Part shown: piece after piece, positions 6,930-12,850 of the stretch | How positions within the stretch are numbered: position 1 is the stretch's first letter | Layout of the letters: the number at the start of each line of letters is the position of its first letter | From: Pseudomonadota bacterium | GTDB taxonomy: Bacteria > Pseudomonadota > Alphaproteobacteria > Rhizobiales > Tepidamorphaceae | DNA: 12,850 nt | Direction: 5' to 3' | Assembly: GCA_023458595.1 (NCBI GenBank) | Contig: JAEWYT010000032.1 | Location: 1-12,850, forward strand | Notes under the pieces: generated by a model | Databases searched by the model: none | The model's input: the letters and a program-made list of their open reading frames with translations, nothing else | Told to the model about the DNA's origin: nothing | Translations under genes and position numbers: made by a program

Positions 6930-8282
6930 ATGACCGACATACCCATGCGCGAGGCGACCGCCTCCGCGCTCTACCGCGCCGTCTGGCGCTGGCATTTCTA
7001 CGCCGGCCTCATCGTCCTGCCCTTCATGATCCTGATCGCCGTCACAGGTTGCCTCTATCTCTTCAAGGACGAGATCAACAACAGCTTCTACGGCGACCTC
7101 AGAACGGTCGAACCGGCGACAACCGCGCCGCTTCGGCCCTCTCGTATCGCGGAAAGCGCGCTCGCCGTCCATCCGGGCAAGCTGAAGGCTTATCTGCCCG
7201 CGGCCGCGCCCGAAATGGCCGCGCAGGTGAAGATCGCCGGCGCGGACGGGCTGAAGAATACCGTCTACGTGAACCCCTACAGCGGCGCCGTGCTCGGCGC
7301 GGCATGGGACGCGGGCTTCGCCGGGTCGCCGCTGATGTGGACGGTCCGCAAGCTGCACAGCCTCGAACTCGCCGGCTGGTGGGGCAACCGCATCATCGAG
7401 TGCGTCGCCGGATGGGCCGTCCTCCTGGTCGCGACGGGCCTCTACCTGTGGTGGCCGCGCGGCCGCAATGTCGGCGTCCTGACCGTGAAGCGCACGAGCG
7501 GCCGGCCGCTCTGGCGCGACATCCACGCGGTCGCCGGCATCTACACCGCGATCTTCATCGTCTTCCTGGCGATCACCGGGCTGCCGTGGTCGGGCTACTG
7601 GGGGAAGCACTTCTACGACCTGTCCTATGCCGCTGGCCTCGGCATGCCCGACGGCTACTGGGACAACTATCCGACCTCGACCGTACCGACGGGCGAGGCG
7701 CTCGACCGGTCGCCCTGGATCCTCGAGGGCCAGCCGATGCCTGTCTCGGGCGCGGCCGCAGGCATCGCCGCAGGCCTCGACCAGGTGGTCGCGAAGGTGG
7801 AAGCGCTCGGCATTCATCCAGGCTACGCGCTCGATATGCCCGGCGGCCCGGAGGGCGTGTTCACCGCGTCCGTCTATCCCGACGACGTCACGGGGGAGCG
7901 TGTGATTCACCTCGACCAGTACACCGGCGACGTGTTGTTCGACATGAAGCTGGCCGACCTCGGTCTGCTCGGCGCCGCCGCCGAATGGGGCATCAGCCTC
8001 CACATGGGCCAGCAGTTCGGGGTCGCGAACCAGATCGTGCTGGCGCTCGCCTGCCTGTCGATCGTGCTGATGGCGGTTTCCGCCGTCGTAATGTGGTGGA
8101 AGCGGCGCCCCGCCGGCTCGCTCGGCGCCCCGACCGTGCCCGACGACTGGCGCATCCCGCGTGCGATCCTCGTCATCGCCATTCTCGCAGGCATGGTCTT
8201 CCCGCTGGTGGGCCTGTCGCTGCTCGTCGTCCTGGGGATAGAGCTCGCATTCGCGATGACCTCGCGGCTGCGGACCGCCTGA
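6930..8282 (+). CDS. PepSY-associated TM helix protein
   Basis: This 450-residue inner-membrane protein matches the PepSY_TM family. Some members are known or proposed to reduce siderophore-bound iron or pass electrons across the membrane. Helix 1 is at about 24-45 (YAGLIVLPFMILIAVTGCLYLF). A periplasmic part with a PepSY-like fold follows, including YVNPYSGAVLG. Helix 2 (IIECVAGWAVLLVATGLYLWWPRG), helix 3 (AGIYTAIFIVFLAITGLPWSGYWG), a second periplasmic part with YPDDVTGERVIHLDQYTGDVLFD, helix 4 (IVLALACLSIVLMAVSAVVMWWKRRP) and a last hydrophobic stretch (ILVIAILAGMVFPLVGLSLLVVLGIELAF) follow. Conserved histidines precede the helices: His22, His143 (RKLHSL), His199 (RDIHAVAG) and His358 (SLHMGQ), fitting a possible haem or metal site. 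The ATG at 6930 has only a weak GGAACGA upstream. No TonB receptor or siderophore gene is adjacent, so the substrate is open. A terminator follows directly. Confidence 0.92.
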   Translation: MTDIPMREATASALYRAVWRWHFYAGLIVLPFMILIAVTGCLYLFKDEINNSFYGDLRTVEPATTAPLRPSRIAESALAVHPGKLKAYLPAAAPEMAAQVKIAGADGLKNTVYVNPYSGAVLGAAWDAGFAGSPLMWTVRKLHSLELAGWWGNRIIECVAGWAVLLVATGLYLWWPRGRNVGVLTVKRTSGRPLWRDIHAVAGIYTAIFIVFLAITGLPWSGYWGKHFYDLSYAAGLGMPDGYWDNYPTSTVPTGEALDRSPWILEGQPMPVSGAAAGIAAGLDQVVAKVEALGIHPGYALDMPGGPEGVFTASVYPDDVTGERVIHLDQYTGDVLFDMKLADLGLLGAAAEWGISLHMGQQFGVANQIVLALACLSIVLMAVSAVVMWWKRRPAGSLGAPTVPDDWRIPRAILVIAILAGMVFPLVGLSLLVVLGIELAFAMTSRLRTA

Positions 8283-8292
8283 CGGGAGCGAT

Positions 8293-8321
8293 GCCCGGCC
8301 GCGGCGACGCGGCCGGGCTTT
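8293..8321 (+). terminator. Intrinsic terminator after PepSY gene
   Basis: GCCCGGCCGCG (8293-8303) and CGCGGCCGGGC (8308-8318) form an 11-bp all-GC stem with a GCGA loop, followed by TTT. It begins 10 bases after the PepSY-TM stop codon. The short T-run is common in high-GC genomes. It should end the DUF2946-PepSY transcript and protect the convergent methyltransferase gene from read-through. Confidence 0.8.
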
Positions 8322-8431
8322 CGAGGTGCCGGCCGGCCTTGTCGACACAGCGAAGTCCCGTGCCGGCCGGCGCCCGCTCAAAGCTGCGCGGCACAGCTAT
8401 GGACGGTCCGCCGCATACCGCCTGCGTCGCA

Positions 8432-9178
8432 TCACCGCGCTATCAGCGCGAACACGCCCCAGCCCAGATATTCGCGTGTATACGTGGCGTAGCGTTCGGG
8501 TTCCGAGGTCAGTTGGGCCCGAACGTCGTTCGCCAGGTCGTCGTCGGGATTCGCATCGAGCCACCGGCGCATCGTAAGCCACTTCGCCGCCTCGTACCTG
8601 TCCCAGCCGTCCTGGTCGGCCAGGACCATTTCCACGACGTCGTAGCCGAGCTTGCCGAAAGACGCGAGAAGTCCCGGAAGCAAGAGAAAGTCGGATATGG
8701 AACCGGCAAGGCACCCCTTGGCGACGTCTCCGGCGGGCGGCAACCTCAGCCAGTACGGCTCGCCGATGAGGATGATCCCTCCGGCCGCGAGGCTTTTCGA
8801 CAGGAGTTCGATCGTGCCGGAGACTCCCCCGCCGATCCATGTGGCGCCGACACAGGCCGCCACGCCGACCTTCTCGTCGGCCACATGGCCGGCTGCGTCG
8901 TCGTGGATGAACCGGACCTGATCGGCGACCCCGAGTTCTTCGGCGCGCCGCTTCGCTTGCTCGGTGAACAACCGGCTCATGTCGATGCCGGTGCCCCTGA
9001 TAGCGTGGTCGCGTGCCCAGGTGCACAGCATCTCGCCCGAACCGCTGCCGAGGTCCAGCACGCGGGTCTCCGGTTCCAGGCGCAGCGCCGCGCCGAGAGT
9101 GGCGAGCTTTTCGGGTGTGAACGGATTGTGGATGCGATGAGCGCTTTCTGTGATGTTGAATATGCGGGGGATGTCCAT
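8432..9178 (-). CDS. Class I SAM-dependent methyltransferase
   Basis: The 248-residue protein has the Rossmann-type fold of class I methyltransferases. Motif I is VLDLGSGSG at residues 40-48, the acidic end of strand 2 is GTGIDMS near Asp66, and the stretch VRFIHDDAAGH fits the next S-adenosylmethionine contact. GTIELLSKSLAAGGIILIGEPYW is the usual later helix-strand region. The N-terminal part (MDIPRIFNITESAHRIHNPFTPEKL) resembles small-molecule methyltransferases rather than RNA or protein ones, but the substrate cannot be named. The ATG at 9178 is preceded by AAAGG about 10 bases upstream. A longer in-frame extension upstream crosses the intergenic region and is not supported. It stands alone, converging on the PepSY operon and diverging from the Nudix gene across 257 bases. 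In that spacer a possible extended -10 (TGCTACAAG on the minus strand, near 9220-9228) lacks a good -35. Confidence 0.92.
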   Translation of the reverse strand: MDIPRIFNITESAHRIHNPFTPEKLATLGAALRLEPETRVLDLGSGSGEMLCTWARDHAIRGTGIDMSRLFTEQAKRRAEELGVADQVRFIHDDAAGHVADEKVGVAACVGATWIGGGVSGTIELLSKSLAAGGIILIGEPYWLRLPPAGDVAKGCLAGSISDFLLLPGLLASFGKLGYDVVEMVLADQDGWDRYEAAKWLTMRRWLDANPDDDLANDVRAQLTSEPERYATYTREYLGWGVFALIAR

Positions 9179-9435
9179 TGCGGAAGCGCCTTTCGCGTGT
9201 CGTCGGATTCGGTGGGCAACTTGTAGCACACAGGTCTCACCGGCCGGCCCGGATGTCATCGGTCGGACCCGACACGGACAGGGCCGGCTCCCGGACGGGG
9301 CAAGCCGGGGAGCAGGTCGGAGATTGCATGGATGCGGGCCGAAAGCCGCGCGCGACGCGGCTCGTCCGGCTGCTCGCCCTTGCCGTCTTCCCGCGTGCCC
9401 GTTACCCAAGGAGCCTCGGCAGCCGGGAGGACGAC
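9179..9435. other. Divergent intergenic region, methyltransferase/Nudix
   Basis: This 257-base spacer should hold the promoters for the methyltransferase (minus) and the Nudix-nadE pair (plus). I see no gene in it. One small inverted repeat, AGCCGCG (9344-9350) and CGCGGCT (9356-9362), could be a hairpin in the Nudix leader. An in-frame ATG at 9328 would add 36 basic residues to the Nudix protein but lacks a ribosome site and family similarity. No confident -35/-10 pair is visible. Confidence 0.5.
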
Positions 9436-10050
9436 ATGGGTCAGGTCGAAAAAACGCAGCCTCGCAAGGCGCCGGAAGGCCCGCGCATCGTCGACGAGAA
9501 GGTCGTCTATGACGGCTTCGCCAGGATGACCCGCTATGTCGTCGAAGCGCCGTGGCAGGGTCGGACGGTCCGGCTCGACCGCGAGGTCCACTTCCATGGC
9601 CACGTCGCCGCCATCCTGCCGGTCGACCCGGACCGGCGCGTCGGCCTGCTGATCCGGCAGTTCCGCGTGTCGCCGTTCCTCGACGGCGGCGACGGGTGGC
9701 TGTGGGAGGTGCCCGGCGGCCTGCTCGACGGCGATCCGCCCGATCGCTGCGTCGTGAAGGAAGCGAAGGAAGAGGCGGGGATCGCGATCGAGGCGCTTGA
9801 ATCGCTCGGCGATTTGCTGTCCTCTCCCGGGATCGTGCGCGAATGCGTGCATCTTTTTTGGGGGAAGTACTCCGGCCCGCCTCCCGCGGCGACAGGTGGT
9901 CTCGATCACGAAGGTGAGATGATCGAAGTCCACGAGCTTCCGATGGCCGAGATCGCCCGCATGGCGGAGAACGGCGATATCGTCGATGCGAAGTCGGCGA
10001 TCGCGGTGTTCCGCCTCAGGGCGCGACGCCCGGAGCTGTTCGCAGCGTGA
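9436..10050 (+). CDS. Nudix hydrolase, ADP-ribose pyrophosphatase-like
   Basis: The 204-residue soluble enzyme belongs to the Nudix family, in the branch of ADP-ribose pyrophosphatase and NudK, which cleave nucleotide sugars into two phosphates. The Nudix box spans residues 94-116: GGLLDGDPPDRC then KEAKEEAGI. Glu109, Glu112 and Glu113, which bind the metal, are present. Two positions differ from the consensus GX5EX7REUXEEXGU: the first Glu is Asp100, and the Arg of REU is Lys108. Upstream, LWEVPGG and RQFRVSPF fit the ADP-ribose group. The ATG at 9436 has an excellent GGGAGG five bases upstream, which decides the start. It ends 36 bases before nadE, so the two genes are probably co-transcribed and may link ADP-ribose recycling to NAD synthesis. 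The substrate is inferred, not shown. Confidence 0.9.
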   Translation: MGQVEKTQPRKAPEGPRIVDEKVVYDGFARMTRYVVEAPWQGRTVRLDREVHFHGHVAAILPVDPDRRVGLLIRQFRVSPFLDGGDGWLWEVPGGLLDGDPPDRCVVKEAKEEAGIAIEALESLGDLLSSPGIVRECVHLFWGKYSGPPPAATGGLDHEGEMIEVHELPMAEIARMAENGDIVDAKSAIAVFRLRARRPELFAA

Positions 10051-10086
10051 CCGCCCGGCCGTTTCGAGACAGGATTGACCGGCATC

Positions 10087-11754
10087 ATGAGCAATGAACT
10101 CGCGATCGCCTGCGCGCAGCTGAACCCGATCGTCGGCGACATCGCCGGAAATCTGGCGCTCGCCCGCAAGGCCCGGGCCGAGGCGGCGCGGCTGGGCGCC
10201 GATCTGGTGGTGTTCAGCGAACTTTTCATGTCCGGCTATCCGCCGGAGGACCTCGTGCTGAAGCCCGCCTTCCAGCAGGCCTGCCGCGATGCGGTCGAGA
10301 GCCTCGCCGGCGATACCGTCGACGGTGGCCCCGCCGTGCTGATCGGCACGCCGTGGCACGAGGACGTGAAGACCTACAACGCCTTCTGCCTTCTGGAGGA
10401 GGGCAGGGTGGCGGCGACCCGATTCAAGGTCGACCTGCCCAACTACGGCACCTTCGACGAGAAGCGCGTTTTCGCGGTCGGTCCGTTGCCGGGGCCGGTG
10501 GCGTTTCGCGGGGTGCGCCTCGGCGTGCCGATCTGCGAGGACATCTGGGAGGACGAGGTCGTCGAGTGCCTGGAGGAGAGCGGGGCCGAGCTGCTGATTG
10601 TTCCGAACGGCTCGCCGTGGTGGAAGTACAAGCACGACCTGCGCCTCAACATCGTCGTCCAGCGCGTCACCGAGTCGAACCTGCCGCTCGTCTACGTGAA
10701 CCAGTTCGGCGGCCAGGACGAGCTGATCTTCGACGGGGCATCCTTCGGCCTGAACGCCGACCGCACGCTCGCCTTCCAGATGCCGGCCTTCGAGGCGGGC
10801 GTGGCGCTCACCCGCTGGCGGCGCGAGCCGGGCGGCGGCTGGCACTGCGTCGAGGGGCCGGTGGCGAAGCTGCAGGGCAACGACGAGCTGATGTGGCTGG
10901 CCTGCGTCCAGGGCCTGCGCGACTACGTGAACAAGACCGGCTTTCCCGGCGTCGTGCTCGGCCTGTCGGGCGGCATCGACTCGGCGATCTGCGCGGCGAT
11001 GGCCGCCGATGCGCTCGGCCCCGGGCGCGTCCACTGCATCATGCTGCCCTACCGCTATACCTCGAACGCCTCGGTTTCCGATGCCGCCGCCTGCGCCCAT
11101 GCCCTCGGCGTGCGCTACGACACGGTGCCGATCGTCGGGCCCGTCGACGGCTTCCTGTCGGAGCTGAAGCCCCTGTTCGACGCGCTTCCCGCCGACACGA
11201 CCGAGGAGAACCTGCAGGCGCGCGCCCGCGGCACGACCCTGATGGCGATTTCCAACAAGTTCGGCCCGATGCTGGTGACGACCGGCAACAAGTCGGAGAT
11301 GTCGGTCGGCTACTCGACCCTCTACGGCGACATGAACGGCGGCTACAATCCCATCAAGGACCTCTACAAGACCGAGGTCTACCGGCTCGCCCGCTGGCGC
11401 AACGCCCATCGCCCGGGCGGCTGCCTCGGCCCGGACGGCGTCGTCATCCCCGAGAACATCCTTCTGAAGGCGCCGTCGGCGGAGCTAAAGCCCGACCAGA
11501 CCGATCAGGACACTCTGCCGCCCTACGACGAGCTCGACGACATCCTCGAATGCCTGGTGGAGAACGAGATGTCGGTCGCCGAGATCGTCGCGCGCGGTCA
11601 CGACGCGGCGACCGTCAAGCGCATCGAGAACATGCTCTACATCGCCGAATACAAGCGCCGCCAGGCCCCGCCCGGCGTCAAGATCACCCGCAAGAACTTC
11701 GGCCGCGACCGGCGCTATCCGATCGTGAACCGCTACCGCGACACCTCCATGTGA
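10087..11754 (+). CDS. nadE: Glutamine-dependent NAD synthetase
   Basis: NAD+ synthase makes NAD from deamido-NAD, ATP and glutamine, the last step of NAD synthesis in the cytoplasm. The 555-residue protein has both expected domains. The N-terminal nitrilase-type glutaminase (about 1-260) has the catalytic triad Glu45 (VVFSELFMSGY), Lys114 (FKVDLPNYGTFDEKR) and Cys150 (VPICEDIWED). The C-terminal ATP-pyrophosphatase domain has the P-loop LSGGIDSA (293-300), TTGNKSEMSVGYSTLYGDMNGG and KDLYKTEVYRLARW. Length is normal for the two-domain form, so glutamine rather than free ammonia should be the nitrogen source. The ATG at 10087 was chosen, with AGGA about 12 bases upstream. An in-frame TTG at 10075 would add four residues. 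It follows the Nudix gene by 36 bases. No terminator is obvious in the 207 bases after it. Confidence 0.98.
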   Translation: MSNELAIACAQLNPIVGDIAGNLALARKARAEAARLGADLVVFSELFMSGYPPEDLVLKPAFQQACRDAVESLAGDTVDGGPAVLIGTPWHEDVKTYNAFCLLEEGRVAATRFKVDLPNYGTFDEKRVFAVGPLPGPVAFRGVRLGVPICEDIWEDEVVECLEESGAELLIVPNGSPWWKYKHDLRLNIVVQRVTESNLPLVYVNQFGGQDELIFDGASFGLNADRTLAFQMPAFEAGVALTRWRREPGGGWHCVEGPVAKLQGNDELMWLACVQGLRDYVNKTGFPGVVLGLSGGIDSAICAAMAADALGPGRVHCIMLPYRYTSNASVSDAAACAHALGVRYDTVPIVGPVDGFLSELKPLFDALPADTTEENLQARARGTTLMAISNKFGPMLVTTGNKSEMSVGYSTLYGDMNGGYNPIKDLYKTEVYRLARWRNAHRPGGCLGPDGVVIPENILLKAPSAELKPDQTDQDTLPPYDELDDILECLVENEMSVAEIVARGHDAATVKRIENMLYIAEYKRRQAPPGVKITRKNFGRDRRYPIVNRYRDTSM

Positions 11755-11961
11755 GGGCGGCGCCGTGGCGAGCGAAACGGCACCTCCAAGCGTTCGGCCC
11801 GTGGTTCGAGGCGCCTTGCCGCGCGCTCACCGCCACGAGGCCGGGCTTTCGGCATCCTTTCTTCGCGGCCGTAGCGCGCACCGCCCCCGTCCCGGGGAGG
11901 ACGCGAAACGCGCCCGCCTCGAAGGGCGTGCCGCGCACCCCGTCGCCGGGCGGACCGAACG
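11755..11961. other. Intergenic region, nadE to gltX
   Basis: These 207 bases hold no gene with family similarity. Short open frames on both strands look like random GC-rich sequence. I find no strong hairpin and no clear promoter. Whether gltX has its own promoter or is read through from nadE cannot be decided. Confidence 0.5.
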
Positions 11962-12850
11962 ATGACCCCGACCGTCCGCTTCGCGCCGTCGCCGACCGGC
12001 TATCTGCACATCGGCAACGCCCGCACGGCGCTCCTGAACTGGCTCTTCGCGCGCCGCCACGGCGGGCGCTTCATCCTGCGCTTCGACGATACGGATACCG
12101 AGCGCAGCAGGCCCGAATACGCCGACGCGATCGCCGAGGACATGGAATGGCTGGGCATCCGGCCGGACCTCGTCGTCCGCCAGTCCGACCGGCTCGGCCT
12201 CTACGACGAAGCCGCCGGCGCGATGCGTCGCCTCGACCGGCTCTATCCCTGCTACGAGACGCCCGACGAGCTCGACCGCCGCCGCAAGCGCCAGTTCGCC
12301 CGCCACCTGCCGCCCGTCTACGACCGCGCCGCCCGCGACCTGACGCCTGAGGATCGCGCCGCGCTCGAGGCGAAGGGCAGGCGGCCGCACTGGCGGTTCC
12401 TGCTGGAAGACCGCGACGTGACCTGGGACGACCTCTGCCGCGGCCCGCAGCACTATGCGGCGGGCGGTCTCTCCGATCCCGTGCTGGTCCGCGAGGACGG
12501 CAGCTACCTCTACACGCTGACGAGCGTCGTCGACGACGCGGATATGGGCGTCACCCACGTCATCCGCGGCGAGGACCACGTCACCAACACCGCCGTGCAG
12601 ATCGAGATCTTCGAGGCGCTGGGGGCGAAACCGCCGGTCTTCGCCCATCACAACCTGCTCACCGCCGCCGGAGGGGAGGGGCTGTCGAAACGGACCGGCG
12701 CCCTGTCGCTGCGCTCGCTGCGCGCGGAAGGCTACGAGCCGATGGCGGTCGCGAGCCTCGCCGTGCTGATCGGCTCGTCCGAGGCGGTCCGGCCGGTCGC
12801 CTCCCTCGACGAATTGGCCGACCTGGTCGATCCCGGCAAGCTGTCGCGGG
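11962..12850 (+). CDS. gltX: Glutamyl-tRNA synthetase, partial (3' end cut)
   Basis: The enzyme charges tRNA with glutamate (in many alphaproteobacteria also tRNA-Gln, which GatCAB then amidates). The first 296 codons are present, and the window edge cuts the rest (family length is about 450-490). VRFAPSPTGYLHIGNAR contains the HIGH-type motif as HIGN (16-19). RFDDTDTERS, the RGEDHVTNT region and the KMSKS-type motif as LSKR (241-244, within GEGLSKRTG) follow in order. The GEGLSKRTG form, lacking the usual lysine before LSKR, resembles the second GltX paralogue (GltX2) of alphaproteobacteria. The shorter GluQRS enzyme is less likely, because the RGEDH segment and the helical part after LSKR continue as in full GltX. 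The ATG at 11962 has only a weak GGGCGGA upstream but starts at the conserved strand. Confidence 0.93.
   Translation, partial: MTPTVRFAPSPTGYLHIGNARTALLNWLFARRHGGRFILRFDDTDTERSRPEYADAIAEDMEWLGIRPDLVVRQSDRLGLYDEAAGAMRRLDRLYPCYETPDELDRRRKRQFARHLPPVYDRAARDLTPEDRAALEAKGRRPHWRFLLEDRDVTWDDLCRGPQHYAAGGLSDPVLVREDGSYLYTLTSVVDDADMGVTHVIRGEDHVTNTAVQIEIFEALGAKPPVFAHHNLLTAAGGEGLSKRTGALSLRSLRAEGYEPMAVASLAVLIGSSEAVRPVASLDELADLVDPGKLSR

Noticed and set aside
5480..6946. 488-codon open frame on the minus strand
   Set aside because: It is antisense to the LigB dioxygenase and the DUF2946-like gene, and has no family signature.
8326..8370. Repeated GTGCCGGCCGG at 8326-8336 and 8360-8370
   Set aside because: Each copy contains the self-complementary GCCGGC. 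They could be part of a terminator for the methyltransferase gene, but the spacing and lack of a T-run give no firm support.
6911..9226. 771-codon open frame on the plus strand
   Set aside because: It is a shifted shadow of the PepSY gene that runs on antisense to the methyltransferase. Its composition is Arg/Pro/Ala rich and not protein-like.
9328..9435. Upstream ATG extension of the Nudix gene
   Set aside because: It adds 36 basic residues with no family similarity, while ATG 9436 has a near-perfect GGGAGG at ideal spacing.
9256..11409. 717-codon open frame on the minus strand
   Set aside because: It is antisense to the Nudix and nadE genes, both of which have complete catalytic motifs. 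It has no recognisable domain.

Overview
The window looks like ordinary chromosomal DNA from a high-GC alphaproteobacterium, most likely a member of the Hyphomicrobiales (Rhizobiales). This rests on strong G/C third-position bias, the class II (plant-type) DAHP synthase and a GltX2-like glutamyl-tRNA synthetase. Assignment below order level is not possible by eye. I see no tRNA, rRNA, CRISPR array, insertion sequence, phage gene or attachment site. Genes cover most of the sequence and no gap between genes exceeds 300 bases.

Left block (1-3470, minus strand). Three closely spaced genes run leftward: a VIT/CCC1-type metal transporter, a YcaD-like MFS transporter, and a YbdK-type carboxylate-amine ligase (glutamate-cysteine ligase family 2). 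The gaps of 53 and 52 bases suggest one operon. The ybdK-like gene is split by a one-base frameshift in a short homopolymer. It is followed by a strong perfect hairpin at 101-128.

Centre (3471-6334, plus strand). A divergent intergenic region carries a 16-bp palindrome and leads into a complete class II DAHP synthase, the first enzyme of the shikimate pathway. A GFA-family zinc protein follows directly. Its reading frame has no normal start codon and seems to begin at a CTG that overlaps the aroG stop. A second intergenic region with an 18-bp palindrome precedes a LigB-type extradiol dioxygenase of the YgiD/DODA group.

PepSY block (6473-8321, plus strand). A small DUF2946-like membrane protein and a four-to-five-helix PepSY-TM protein probably act together at the inner membrane in metal handling. 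They end in a clear GC-rich terminator. A convergent class I SAM-dependent methyltransferase (minus strand) follows.

Right block (9436-12850, plus strand). A Nudix hydrolase of the ADP-ribose pyrophosphatase type lies 36 bases upstream of glutamine-dependent NAD synthetase, giving a plausible NAD-turnover pair. The window ends inside a glutamyl-tRNA synthetase gene.

I did not find a convincing undescribed multi-gene system. The points most worth a second look are the ybdK frameshift, the CTG/CTGA start of the GFA gene with its missing cysteine, and the two palindromic operator candidates.
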